This document shows, in pieces, positions 36,867 to 45,786 of a stretch of DNA of 64,000 bases; positions within the stretch are counted from its first letter, which is position 1, and the number at the start of each line of letters is the position of its first letter. The notes under the pieces are model-generated. The model saw only the letters and a list, made by a program, of their open reading frames with translations. It did not search any database and was not told the origin of the DNA. The stretch is taken from the NCBI RefSeq assembly GCF_900099925.1, contig NZ_FNDE01000002.1, positions 164,499-228,498 of the forward strand, written 5' to 3'. The DNA is from Aneurinibacillus thermoaerophilus (GTDB lineage: Bacteria; Bacillota; Bacilli; Aneurinibacillales; Aneurinibacillaceae). The position numbers and the translations under genes are program-made.

Positions 36867-37262
36867 TTAATCGGTTTCCCATGTGATATGATGTTTTCCA
36901 TTTTCGACATGTTCGAAGGCAAATCGTATTTCATACTCGCCTTCCTTTTCAAAATGAACGCTATAGCCGTCTTGGTATGTTCCGGGCTCGAAAGTTTTTT
37001 CAAATACTGTTTTGCCGCCCGGGTCGGTTACGGTAATAGTGACACGGCCTTTTTTGAATTGCAGTTCGTGCAGTTGGATGGCAAGAACGGTATCGGGGAT
37101 AGACGGCACTTTCCTGGTAATGGTTTTGTTATAAGTTTCATATGTAGCTTTAATTTCTTTATCGGTAATAGATTCTACGGTTTTTGTCCCGTACTCTGTG
37201 CATCCTGCAAGCATGAAGCAACATAGCAAAAAAACGAGCAGATGAGTCAAACGTTTTGCCAT
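36867..37262 (-). CDS. Small lipoprotein of unknown function
   Basis: 131 residues. Signal peptide with a canonical lipobox (MLAGC, Cys21), so a membrane-anchored surface lipoprotein. The mature part has alternating beta strands (RVTITVTDPGGKTVFEKTF, GEYEIRFAFEH) that suggest a small Ig-like or jelly-roll domain. I know no family. AAGGAGGGG precedes the ATG. A CCGTCC/GGACGG hairpin lies about 30 bases past its stop. Confidence 0.75.
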   Translation of the reverse strand: MAKRLTHLLVFLLCCFMLAGCTEYGTKTVESITDKEIKATYETYNKTITRKVPSIPDTVLAIQLHELQFKKGRVTITVTDPGGKTVFEKTFEPGTYQDGYSVHFEKEGEYEIRFAFEHVENGKHHITWETD

Positions 37263-37547
37263 GGCGCTTTTTCCCCTCCTTATTTTTTGGGTTAATATTT
37301 TTTAGCCGTCCTTCCCACCCTTTGTGCGCATTTCCAATATAATACCATTTCATTGCATCGGGCAAGGAATATTTATTTTCTTCTTCTTTCTCAAACCTAG
37401 CCAAAGCGAGAAATCATGCTACAATAATTGAGGATGGTGCCTCACTTTTTGGCAAAGGTGGTAAGCAAAGGTGCAGGCGTGCAAGTGATAGATACGGCAC
37501 AACAGAAGAAGCGAAAGAAGCGGAGAAAGAAAGGAAGAGACGTTCCA

Positions 37548-39956
37548 ATGAACTGGCTTGAACGATTAAAGAGATGGCTTCTGGCAGAGGAAGAATTCAA
37601 GAGCAGAGCCGTAAGGGAAGAATATGGGGAACAGGAGTATGATGTTCCCGCCGTTCCAATTGGAAATAGAAATTTAACCATCCGCACGGCCAATATTTAT
37701 CCGAAGCGGACAATTAAGGGAAAGGAAATAGCTGAACGCATCGAACGACGCCGGGCCGTCCGGCGCGAGGCTTCTACTCCCGCGCCTCGTAGGCCACATA
37801 AGGATAACCGGGAAAATTTTAGATTTCCGCTCATTCCCGATGAACCGGAAGCTAAAGAAAAACGCTTTCATTATGAGGAGGAACAAAAGCTAGCTTTTAA
37901 CGGCCAGTATAAACGAGATCCCTCAACCATTCACCAGGTAAGACGAGACTCTACAGATGGGGAACGCCAAGCCTCTTCTACACATCAAGCGCGGCCAAAA
38001 GGAAATGGTTCTTTCCGGCCAACGGAAGTCATATCGCCGATTTATGGTCGTCAGCGCCCGGAACAAAAAAAATGCAAAGAGATAGCGGAATCCCCTGTTC
38101 CTGCTTCTAATACTCTTATTCATCCGATGGTTTTAAAAAAATTGAAAATGCCGGACGCTGGAAAGAAAGAAATGGTTTTGGCATCGGTCGAAGAAGAACA
38201 GCGGCGACCGGAAGAAGAGGCACCGAAAGCGTATGCGGAGACACTGGAGCATGTGAAGACGTCGGCAGTAGAAGAGAAGAGCCGGATGCATACGCAGGCG
38301 AATGATGAAGAAATTGATGGAACGAAGCAGAATTTGCTGGAAGAGCAGCGGACAGAACCGGAGAAGCCGCGGGTACAAATCGGGCAACCGCCTGTTTTTG
38401 TGGATGTAAACCGACCAAAAGCTGACGAAGAACCGCGTTTTGTCGAGAGACAGGATGTAAGACTGGGATGTGCAGAATCCGGGGAGGGAATGCCCGCCAC
38501 GGCTAAACCTCAAACAGGTAAGTACGAAAAGCCGCCTTTTTCCTTGCTGCTTCAACCGCCGCATGTGCAAGCGGAAGACGAGGAGTACATTAAGCGTCAG
38601 CGCGAGATACTGGCGACAACATTGCACAATTTTAACGTAAATGCTGAAGTTATTGGTGCCGTCCGCGGTCCAACGGTAACCCGATACGAAATTCAACCGG
38701 CTCCAGGCGTAAAGGTAAGTAAGATTACGAATTTGAGCGATGATATTAAGCTGAGTCTGGCCGCACGCGATATCAGGATTGAAGCCCCAATCCCGGGGCG
38801 TTCCGCTGTCGGAATCGAAGTGCCGAACGAGCAAAGCATGCCGGTGTATTTGCGTTCGGTGCTTGAGTCGGCCGCATTTTGTGAAGCTTCTTCGCCGCTT
38901 ACGGTAGCGCTCGGCATGGATATCGGTGGCAAGGTGGTTGTGGCAGATTTGGCTAAAATGCCGCATGGTTTAATTGCTGGATCGACTGGTTCCGGAAAAA
39001 GCGTATGTATTAATTGTATCATTTTAAGTTTATTGTATAAGGCAACACCGGATGAAGTGCGCCTGCTTCTTATCGATCCGAAAATGGTGGAACTTGCTCC
39101 GTATAATCGCATTCCGCATCTTGTTGCTCCGGTCGTTACCGATCCAAAACAGGCAACCGCCGCGTTGAAGTGGGCCGTACAGGAGATGGATAGCCGTTAC
39201 GAAAAATTTGCGGAAGCGGGCGCCCGCGATATTTCACGTTATAACGACCTGATGCGCCGCGCGTATCCGGGCGAGGCGGAACGCTTGATACCGAGCATTG
39301 TGATTGTGATTGATGAGCTCGCTGATTTGATGATGGTTGCGCCGCACGACGTAGAAGAGTCCATTTGCCGGATCGCGCAAAAAGCACGCGCCTGTGGCAT
39401 TCACCTTCTTGTGGCGACGCAACGCCCTTCTGTCGACGTTATTACTGGTTTGATTAAAGCCAATATACCAACGCGGATCGCATTTTCCGTTTCGTCTCAA
39501 ACGGATTCCCGAACCATTCTTGATATGAACGGGGCAGAGCGTTTGCTGGGGCGCGGCGATATGCTGTATTTGTCGAGCGGCAGCTCGAAACCGATACGCC
39601 TACAGGGTCCTTATGTATCTGACGAAGAAATTGAGGCTGTGACCGAATACGCAAAAAGCCAAGCTGCACCGAACTATCTATTTGAAAAAGAAGATTTAAC
39701 TCAGGCGCTGAACAATGAAAGTACGGATGAATTGTTTGCTGAAGTGGTGAAATTTTGCGTCGAGAATGGACAGGCATCTGCTTCACTTCTGCAGCGCAAT
39801 TTCCAAATTGGCTATAACCGTGCCGCCAGGTTAATTGATATGATGGAGGAAAGAGGCTTCATTTCCGGCTATACAGGCAGCAGCAAACCGCGTGATGTGT
39901 TTTTGACGCGTGCGGAATATGACAACATTTTTGCCGGGGAAGGAAGACGGGAGTAG
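37548..39956 (+). CDS. sftA: Soluble FtsK/SpoIIIE-type DNA translocase, SftA-like
   Basis: 802 residues from the ATG at 37548 (MNWLERLKRWLL), the usual SftA-type start; a 40-residue Lys/Arg-rich upstream extension is possible but less likely. There are no N-terminal membrane helices, unlike SpoIIIE. A long, charged, low-complexity linker (about 60-350) precedes the FtsK alpha/beta motor with Walker A GSTGSGKSVCIN and Walker B IVIVIDELADLM, then a C-terminal gamma winged-helix domain (LLQRNFQIGYNRAARLIDMMEERG) that reads DNA polarity. Helps clear chromosome DNA from the closing division septum. Confidence 0.88.
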   Translation: MNWLERLKRWLLAEEEFKSRAVREEYGEQEYDVPAVPIGNRNLTIRTANIYPKRTIKGKEIAERIERRRAVRREASTPAPRRPHKDNRENFRFPLIPDEPEAKEKRFHYEEEQKLAFNGQYKRDPSTIHQVRRDSTDGERQASSTHQARPKGNGSFRPTEVISPIYGRQRPEQKKCKEIAESPVPASNTLIHPMVLKKLKMPDAGKKEMVLASVEEEQRRPEEEAPKAYAETLEHVKTSAVEEKSRMHTQANDEEIDGTKQNLLEEQRTEPEKPRVQIGQPPVFVDVNRPKADEEPRFVERQDVRLGCAESGEGMPATAKPQTGKYEKPPFSLLLQPPHVQAEDEEYIKRQREILATTLHNFNVNAEVIGAVRGPTVTRYEIQPAPGVKVSKITNLSDDIKLSLAARDIRIEAPIPGRSAVGIEVPNEQSMPVYLRSVLESAAFCEASSPLTVALGMDIGGKVVVADLAKMPHGLIAGSTGSGKSVCINCIILSLLYKATPDEVRLLLIDPKMVELAPYNRIPHLVAPVVTDPKQATAALKWAVQEMDSRYEKFAEAGARDISRYNDLMRRAYPGEAERLIPSIVIVIDELADLMMVAPHDVEESICRIAQKARACGIHLLVATQRPSVDVITGLIKANIPTRIAFSVSSQTDSRTILDMNGAERLLGRGDMLYLSSGSSKPIRLQGPYVSDEEIEAVTEYAKSQAAPNYLFEKEDLTQALNNESTDELFAEVVKFCVENGQASASLLQRNFQIGYNRAARLIDMMEERGFISGYTGSSKPRDVFLTRAEYDNIFAGEGRRE

Positions 39957-40022
39957 AGCTGATGCCCGCTGTTTCATGATATAATAAAAGGAAACACTCG
40001 TAAGGTAAGGAGTTGAAATGTC

Positions 40023-40709
40023 TTGCCAAGTGAACGCGAATCGTCGGTTCTTGTCGATTTTTTCGCCGAGCGGAAGGCGAAACAGCGGGCGTTTAACGAG
40101 ATGCATGAACGGCTGATGGAGAAGATGCATGAGTACGCGTGCCGGACGCTGAATTTACGTGAGAAAGTGCGGGCCAAGCATGTGTTTCGGAGCAAGCTTA
40201 CCCTTCCTTCCGAGGCGTTGCTTATTCCGTTCTGGGAAGCGCAGTACGGTATATGGCTATTGCTTGAGTACCAGAATATTAAAGGCGAACGGATCATTGA
40301 GAAATATTTGATGGAAGAGAACGCGGATTTGTCTGAGCAGGAGCTTCATCTTGCAGCGCGCTGGATGGCCGCGTATCCTTCTATATATCGCGTGATAGAA
40401 GCGTGGGAGGAAGGGTATCGGGTCGACGATATATGGGCGGAAGAAACAATGGATGTGGCACTTGGTGAGAGGGAACAGGTACGTAGCGAATTTATGGTCG
40501 GGCAATACCTATTTGCCCGCTTGGCCAAGGTTGGATTTATTCACCGGTTTATTGGGCCGTATGCATTGATTCCCAAAGAACGGATTCCTCTCATTAAGCA
40601 GAGCTTGGAAGCTGATTTTGAACGAAGCAAAAAAGAAAACAACAGCCAATGGTCATGGCGTTTATTCATGCAGCAACATGGCATTAAAGCACTAAGAATA
40701 TATCAGTAA
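40023..40709 (+). CDS. Protein of unknown function
   Basis: 228 residues, soluble, with mixed helical content and many charged residues. The likely start is a TTG at 40023, about 10 bases after AAGGAG; an ATG four bases earlier is out of frame. The middle has SEALLIPFWEAQYGIWLLLEYQ and EEGYRVDDIWAEETMDVALG. I do not recognise a family. It follows the sftA-like gene by 66 bases and ends at a strong terminator. Confidence 0.6.
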   Translation: MPSERESSVLVDFFAERKAKQRAFNEMHERLMEKMHEYACRTLNLREKVRAKHVFRSKLTLPSEALLIPFWEAQYGIWLLLEYQNIKGERIIEKYLMEENADLSEQELHLAARWMAAYPSIYRVIEAWEEGYRVDDIWAEETMDVALGEREQVRSEFMVGQYLFARLAKVGFIHRFIGPYALIPKERIPLIKQSLEADFERSKKENNSQWSWRLFMQQHGIKALRIYQ

Positions 40710-40757
40710 AAAACGAGGCAGCGAAAACGTTCGGTTTACGTTTCGCTCCTCGTTTTT
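40710..40757. terminator. Bidirectional terminator
   Basis: AACGAGG...GCGAAAACG and CGTTTCGC..CCTCGTT pair, with T-runs on both strands, between the unknown protein and the convergent ThiF/MoeB gene. Confidence 0.85.
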
Positions 40758-40803
40758 TAGCAGTGACATAAAGCGGCCGTCCCTTTTTATCCGCGAGTTC
40801 TTC

Positions 40804-41826
40804 TTATGCTCCTATATATTTGGCATAGAGAGAACGGGCAATTGTGATGTCATCGGTGCCTTGCACGACGACACGTCCGTTCGGGAATACAACGAGAATA
40901 TAATGGTTATCGACATGAAAGCGAAGTAGAAACTTGTTCCGTTCGACTTTGCCGAGCGGAGTAAACCGCTCCATGAGCTCGTCCAAATTGACGTGTCGGT
41001 CACGCGTCGGGCTAATTTGGACGCTGTTGCGACCACACAGCGATGTAAATGTATCTTCTTTACCGGACAGATCAAGGAATTCAAACACACCTTTTCCACA
41101 AGCGGGACAGTCTGGATTTTTCTTATCCGTCAGGTTTATACGGGTATGGAAATTGCGCCAAATTTCCATATGCTCGAGGTGCGGGTTACGATGTTTTTGA
41201 TCGCCTACGAGTATTTTTAGCCCTTCGACAGCTTGGTAGGAAGCGACAATATGAATAATCGGACCGATCACGCCCGCTGTATCACATGTTTCTCCGCCGC
41301 TTGGCGGCTCAGGAATCAAGCATCGCAGGCAGGGAGTCACGTGCGGGCGAATGGTTGCAAACATACCTTTCGCGCTTACCGCGCCGCCGTATACCCAAGG
41401 AATGTTGTGTTTGACGGCTACGTCATTGATTAGAAACCGAATGGCGAAATTGTCGGTACCGTCCAAAATCAAATCGCAGTCGGCCAGCAGTTCCTCAGCG
41501 TTCACAGCTGTTACGTCAGCAATAACCGGATCGATGATAACTTCGCTGTTTACTTTTTTTAATTTTTCCGCTGCCGCTGCGGCTTTCGGAAGGTGGTTTG
41601 CCGCGTCTTCTTCATCGTATAGCATCTGCCGCTGCAAATTACTCGGTTCGACGAAGTCGCGGTCAATAATGCGCACGAACCCGACGCCGGCCCGAACCAT
41701 GTGGTTAGCAAGCACCGCGCCAAGCGCGCCCGCGCCAACGATGGCGACTCGGCTTGCGCCCAGTTTCTTTTGGCCTTCTTTTCCGATTGGGGCAAATAGC
41801 AATTGTCGTGAATAACGCGTATCCAT
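40804..41826 (-). CDS. ThiF/MoeB-family adenylyltransferase
   Basis: 340 residues. E1-like enzyme that adenylates the C-terminal Gly-Gly of ThiS and/or MoaD. Rossmann motif VAIVGAGALGAVLANHMVRAG, the IIDRDFVEPSNLQRQ motif, GTDNFAIRFLINDVA and two zinc CxxC pairs (CLRC, CPAC). The C-terminal domain (CGRNSVQISP ... VVVQGTDDITIARSLYAKY) matches the long MoeB/ThiF form of Bacillus. The ATG at 41826 follows AGGAG at a wide distance; the frame extends 33 codons into the IS-like remnant and that part is not believed. It may serve both the thi operon and the moa genes of this window. Confidence 0.85.
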   Translation of the reverse strand: MDTRYSRQLLFAPIGKEGQKKLGASRVAIVGAGALGAVLANHMVRAGVGFVRIIDRDFVEPSNLQRQMLYDEEDAANHLPKAAAAAEKLKKVNSEVIIDPVIADVTAVNAEELLADCDLILDGTDNFAIRFLINDVAVKHNIPWVYGGAVSAKGMFATIRPHVTPCLRCLIPEPPSGGETCDTAGVIGPIIHIVASYQAVEGLKILVGDQKHRNPHLEHMEIWRNFHTRINLTDKKNPDCPACGKGVFEFLDLSGKEDTFTSLCGRNSVQISPTRDRHVNLDELMERFTPLGKVERNKFLLRFHVDNHYILVVFPNGRVVVQGTDDITIARSLYAKYIGA

Positions 41827-41847
41827 ACTCGGGCATGCTCCTATCAA

Positions 41848-41930
41848 TGAATTACCCGCCACTTGTGCTTCGCTTAAAGGTGGGGGCAAGTGATTTGTAT
41901 GTTTTAGCCGAACGATAAGCAACATACAGG
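41848..41930 (-). mobile_element. Second IS200/IS605-type end remnant
   Basis: Minus strand GCCCCCACCTTTAAGCGAAG then CACAAGTGGCGGGTAATTCA is a close copy of the terminal hairpin at 8498-8541. Just inside it is a perfect 7-base inverted repeat, GTATGTT (41897-41903) with AACATAC (41921-41927). Only about 80 bases remain and no transposase. It sits between the moeB-like gene and its upstream region. From 41931 to 42060 I see nothing else. Confidence 0.5.
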
Positions 41931-42065
41931 AATCTCCTTACGATTACCCTCGCTTTGAAGTCGTTCGTTCTAGCATGATTATAGCATACGTTTTAGGCGA
42001 CTCCTAATCGAAAATTACCCCTTATATATAAATTGCTTCATTGAAAAATTATAAAAAAAACTATC

Positions 42066-42094
42066 TTGAAAATATTTTTATAATTTGATAATAT
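42066..42094 (+). promoter_or_regulatory. Promoter of the hydroxylase-exporter pair
   Basis: TTGAAA, 17 bases, TAATAT, in AT-rich DNA 50 bases before the hydroxylase start. Confidence 0.6.
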
Positions 42095-42143
42095 TGGTAT
42101 TGCATTGGAAATCATTTGACAACTTAAGGAGAGAAGGCCAAGA

Positions 42144-43031
42144 ATGCCATCTTACATCTTTGGTAAGATTGAGTTGGACGACACCCAGTTGCAGAAGGAT
42201 TTAGAAATAGTTAAAGGATTTCCGAGAATTTCAGAGGAATACGATGAGTTTGGGACCGGAGTCTGGATTAACAACTCGTTGTGGAACGCAAGTCAAGATG
42301 CTACTGATACTATGTACCGCGATTTCGACTATCCAGCAAAACAAACTGAGTATGGTCGGCAACTTCCATACATTAGCAAACTCGTCACTGAAAACTTTAA
42401 TTTAGAGTACCTGAAAATGGTTCGTACCAGGAACCTAATTGATGGAATGGTTATTCCTCACAAGGATTTTGTCGAGCTTAACAAACCGAAAAATCAATAT
42501 TTTCGAGTGTTTGTTCCTCTCGAAGATAATCAGCACGCTTTCCATTCGGATGAGGATAATGTGTTTCAAATGAAAAAGGGAGAGATTTGGTTTTTAGATG
42601 CGGCTATCGATCATGCTGCCGTGAATTTCTCTACCGAAAGTCGGATTTTCCTCTGCCTTGATTTTGCATTTCCAGGTGATTTCCACCCGTCCGAGATTTT
42701 TACCAACAAAGCGCTTTACAACGAACAGATCAAGCCAACTATTGCGAAAAGGGAACAATTAAAGCCGGAGGCCGTTGAACACATGATCCAGTCCCTTTCG
42801 CAAATCATTGATAAATACAATTTCAAAGATGTTTTATTTATGTTGTCTAAGATTCACTTCTATAAGGATGTTCCAGTATCCGCTGCTTACGACTGGCTAG
42901 AGGAGATTACCCGTCGTTCCGGAAAGGAAGAGCTTTTGGACAAGACTCAAAAGTTACGTAAGTACATGATTGAAAAAAGGGATTTGGGCGAGCGATTTTC
43001 CATTAACGACTGGAAAGAACTAACTGCATAA
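42144..43031 (+). CDS. Fe(II)/2-oxoglutarate amino-acid hydroxylase, proline cis-4-hydroxylase-like
   Basis: 295 residues, soluble. Resembles rhizobial L-proline cis-4-hydroxylases: LPYISKLVTENF, then MVIPHKDFVEL with the HxD metal pair, FRVFVPLEDN, the segment KKGEIWFLDAAIDHAAVNFS with the distal His, and a C-terminal helical region (LSKIHFYKDVPVSAAYDWLEEITRR) shared with that group. These belong to the aspartyl/asparaginyl beta-hydroxylase clan and act on free amino acids. The substrate here (proline or another amino acid) is unproven. TAAGGAGAG precedes the ATG. Base composition is lower in GC than the flanking genes, and the pair interrupts molybdopterin genes. Confidence 0.8.
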   Translation: MPSYIFGKIELDDTQLQKDLEIVKGFPRISEEYDEFGTGVWINNSLWNASQDATDTMYRDFDYPAKQTEYGRQLPYISKLVTENFNLEYLKMVRTRNLIDGMVIPHKDFVELNKPKNQYFRVFVPLEDNQHAFHSDEDNVFQMKKGEIWFLDAAIDHAAVNFSTESRIFLCLDFAFPGDFHPSEIFTNKALYNEQIKPTIAKREQLKPEAVEHMIQSLSQIIDKYNFKDVLFMLSKIHFYKDVPVSAAYDWLEEITRRSGKEELLDKTQKLRKYMIEKRDLGERFSINDWKELTA

Positions 43032-43033
43032 AT

Positions 43034-43069
43034 TAAAATGGGCTTTGTCTTAGACAGAGCCCATTTTTA
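43034..43069 (+). terminator. Hairpin between hydroxylase and exporter genes
   Basis: AAAATGGGCT...TGTC and GACAGAGCCCATTTTT form a strong stem ending in T residues only 15 bases before the next start, so it may reduce but not abolish exporter expression. Confidence 0.75.
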
Positions 43070-43084
43070 ATGAGGTGAATGAAA

Positions 43085-43981
43085 GTGAAAAAGAATATTC
43101 AATTGCAACCTAGACCCTCACAAGAGTTAAGCAATTGGAAATGGATAGTTCCCGTAAGTTTTATCTTAACATGGAGCAGTGGAGCGATCTTTGTCAAACT
43201 GGGTTTAGAGTATGCCAATGCTTTTACGTTCGTATTTCTTCGTTTTCTATTGTCAACGGCATTACTCTGGGGGATTTGTCTGATGCTCCGATCCACTTAC
43301 CCGAAAACAGTGAAAGAGTGGGGGTACATTGTACTTACGGGTCTTTTATTGCAAGCCGGATACCAAATTTTTTATTTCTTCGCACTAGATCAACACATGT
43401 CGCCTGGAATCTTAGCCATCATCTTAGGGGCACAACCGATTATCACGGCTTTTTTTGGGGAAACCAAAACTAGATACTATCAGTGGTTGGGGCTTTTCTT
43501 AGGGTTAAGTGGACTAATCCTAGTCGTTGCCGATAATATCTCAAAACCAAACTTCACACTATACAGCTTAATAAGTGCAATATTATGTTTGGTCTGTATA
43601 ACGATCGGTACGTTTATGCAAAAGCAAATTCAGATCAGTCAACCAATCAACATGGCCATTCAATATTCTGGGGGCCTCTTGATGATCCTAATGCTTCTTC
43701 CGTTTTTTGGAGGATGGCACGTTCAATGGAATTTCACTTTTCTCTTTAGTTTGTTTTGGATGGCTTTTGTTATTTCGGTTGGAGCTTCAATGATATTGTA
43801 CTTTATGATCCGAAAAGGAAATCTAACAAACGTCACGAGTTTGTTGTATGGTGTCCCACCTGTCACTGCACTACTGGATTACATAATCTTTAAAAATCAA
43901 CTGTCGTTAGTGGCTTGTTTAGGAATGGTGTTTATTATTGTCGGTCTATTCCTAATCAATCGGCAAGGAAAGGTCGTATAA
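43085..43981 (+). CDS. EamA/DMT-family transporter
   Basis: 298 residues with ten hydrophobic helices in two EamA repeats (WIVPVSFILTWSSGAIFVKLG ... and a second after about residue 150). RhaT/YdcZ-like drug/metabolite superfamily members often export amino acids or metabolites. GTG at 43085 is preferred because AGGTGA lies 6 bases before it; an ATG at 43079 overlaps that site. Its place after the amino-acid hydroxylase suggests export of the hydroxylated product. This pairing is an inference. Confidence 0.8.
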   Translation: MKKNIQLQPRPSQELSNWKWIVPVSFILTWSSGAIFVKLGLEYANAFTFVFLRFLLSTALLWGICLMLRSTYPKTVKEWGYIVLTGLLLQAGYQIFYFFALDQHMSPGILAIILGAQPIITAFFGETKTRYYQWLGLFLGLSGLILVVADNISKPNFTLYSLISAILCLVCITIGTFMQKQIQISQPINMAIQYSGGLLMILMLLPFFGGWHVQWNFTFLFSLFWMAFVISVGASMILYFMIRKGNLTNVTSLLYGVPPVTALLDYIIFKNQLSLVACLGMVFIIVGLFLINRQGKVV

Positions 43982-44447
43982 TTTGTTTGCGAATTTATGG
44001 TTTTTAAACAAGCGACTACGATGGAAGGCTTTGTGATTACTCACTTTTCCGATAGGGTTGGCTTCACAAAAACGGGGTAAATTACAATCTGAAAATGAAC
44101 GTAACCACTCCAAAGGTTACATACCATTTGCTAAACAACAGTCCAGGAGGCAAAACATAAATTCGGAGGTGAATATCCTCCGCATCCGCTCCTTCATGTA
44201 GTGCCTTCTGGACAAAAAAAGAGGTCCCTAGAAGGCCCATAGATCGTTTTTAAGACATGGTCTAATGTTTATAAGGTCTCGGAGATTTTTCATTTTGGGG
44301 TTTCGTATTCCTTTATAATGCGATAAAAGGTGTTTTTTAGTCCAAGTTCATTCATAAAAGAGATTGCAGTTATATCCTTATTTTTCCACCTAAGGTACAA
44401 TTTATAAAACCCTTGATATCTTTATTTAGATCCAAAACCAATCTTTT

Positions 44448-44646
44448 ATTAATCTTTTTATTATCCTGTTAATATCCCAAATACGATTCTGTTAATATAA
44501 ACGAACTATCCGGAAATCCCTTGAGATCATTAGGTTTGTCAGTTGTCTTTAATGGATTGATGGCACCGAATTTGACGGATGCTCCTTCTACCACTATGAG
44601 TATGTTTAAAACCGGACACATTGCAATTTCACCACGATACGAATAG
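44448..44646 (+). pseudogene. Possible gene fragment in a long non-coding stretch
   Basis: The interval 43982-44779 has no intact gene. Its right part has an open frame of about 55 codons ending at TAG 44646 with protein-like content (NPLRSLGLSVVFNGLMAP ... FKTGHIAISPRYE) but no start codon with a ribosome site, and stops just upstream. It could be the C-terminal end of a decayed gene left by insertion of the neighbouring cassette. I do not recognise it. The left part (43982-44440) shows only short inverted repeats (for example GGAGGTGAATATCCTCC at 44164-44180). Confidence 0.25.
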
Positions 44647-44779
44647 GAGAATAATCAAGAAAATGTGTATAATATATACATTCAACCTTTTTCGATTGTT
44701 AATTTGCGTAGTTTGCTAAAATTCGAAGTGCTTTTATATATAAGACTTCAAAATTTAGGTGCAAGGAGATGCGAGCTTC

Positions 44780-45781
44780 ATGAAAGTTTTAGTTGATAGA
44801 TTTGGCCGCGTCCACGATTATTTGCGAATTTCTGTTACTGATCGCTGTAATTTGCGCTGCGTGTATTGTATGCCGGAGGAAGGAATGGAGTTTGAACCGG
44901 CGGATCGGATTCTAAGCTACGAAGAAATTACCGAGGTGGTGGCGGCCGTAGCCAAGCTTGGCGTGCGTAAATTGCGCATTACTGGTGGTGAGCCGCTTGT
45001 ACGCAAAGAGATCGAAAAGTTGCTCGCCATGCTTTCCGCCATCCCAGGCATTGAAGATATCGCCTTGACAACCAATGCGATTTTTCTTGCGCAAAAAGCG
45101 GAAGCGCTGCGGCAAGCAGGCGTTACCCGCGTGAATATTAGCCTTGATTCTTTGAGACCGGAACGGTTTGCGCTGATTACGCGCGGCGGAAGCTTGAAAC
45201 GGGTGCTTGACGGTTTGGAAGCCGCGCTGCGTGTAGGATTTCATCCGGTGAAGTTGAATGTCGTGCTCATGCAGGGACAAAATGATGATGAAATCGAAGA
45301 CTTCATTCGTCTGACGCTGGATAAATCGCTACAAGTTCGTTTTATCGAATATATGCCAATTGGACACGCTGATGATGGTTGGCGCGCGAAGTACCTTTCG
45401 CTTGAAACGGTATTCGAAAGGGTAAAGCAGATGGGATTGACGTATGAACCGGCGGAGGATATTTACGGCAATGGCCCGGCGGAAAATTACCGGGTGCCTG
45501 GAGCGGTGGGGACATTCGGCTTGATTCATCCGGTTAGCGATCATTTTTGCGGCAATTGCAATCGGCTTCGTTTGACAGCTGATGGAAATATTAAGCCTTG
45601 TCTTTATTGGGATGACGAATGGAATGTGCGTCCGCTCATCGGAAATGAGGCCGCAATTCAGGATTTGTTTTTGCGGGCAATTGACGCGAAGCCTGAAAAT
45701 CATGAGATGGCGCAGGTGCTGATGAAGCAGGAACAGTCCCACAAGCCGACCGTGCGCCGCATGTCGCAAATAGGAGGTTGA
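44780..45781 (+). CDS. moaA: GTP 3',8-cyclase
   Basis: 333 residues, radical SAM. With MoaC it converts GTP to cyclic pyranopterin monophosphate in molybdenum cofactor synthesis. N-terminal cluster CNLRCVYC (C23, C27, C30), GGEPLVR, and the C-terminal second cluster C257, C260 and C274 ([19 protein letters not shown]). The protein ends in the functionally needed Gly-Gly (SQIGG). The ATG at 44780 is chosen after AAGGAG; a GTG at 44759 is ahead of that site. Confidence 0.95.
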   Translation: MKVLVDRFGRVHDYLRISVTDRCNLRCVYCMPEEGMEFEPADRILSYEEITEVVAAVAKLGVRKLRITGGEPLVRKEIEKLLAMLSAIPGIEDIALTTNAIFLAQKAEALRQAGVTRVNISLDSLRPERFALITRGGSLKRVLDGLEAALRVGFHPVKLNVVLMQGQNDDEIEDFIRLTLDKSLQVRFIEYMPIGHADDGWRAKYLSLETVFERVKQMGLTYEPAEDIYGNGPAENYRVPGAVGTFGLIHPVSDHFCGNCNRLRLTADGNIKPCLYWDDEWNVRPLIGNEAAIQDLFLRAIDAKPENHEMAQVLMKQEQSHKPTVRRMSQIGG

Positions 45782-45786
45782 GGTAG

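Noticed and set aside
38133..38966. 277-codon minus-strand open frame inside the sftA-like gene
   Set aside because: Shadow of the charged linker and motor domain of a clear gene; composition is not protein-like.
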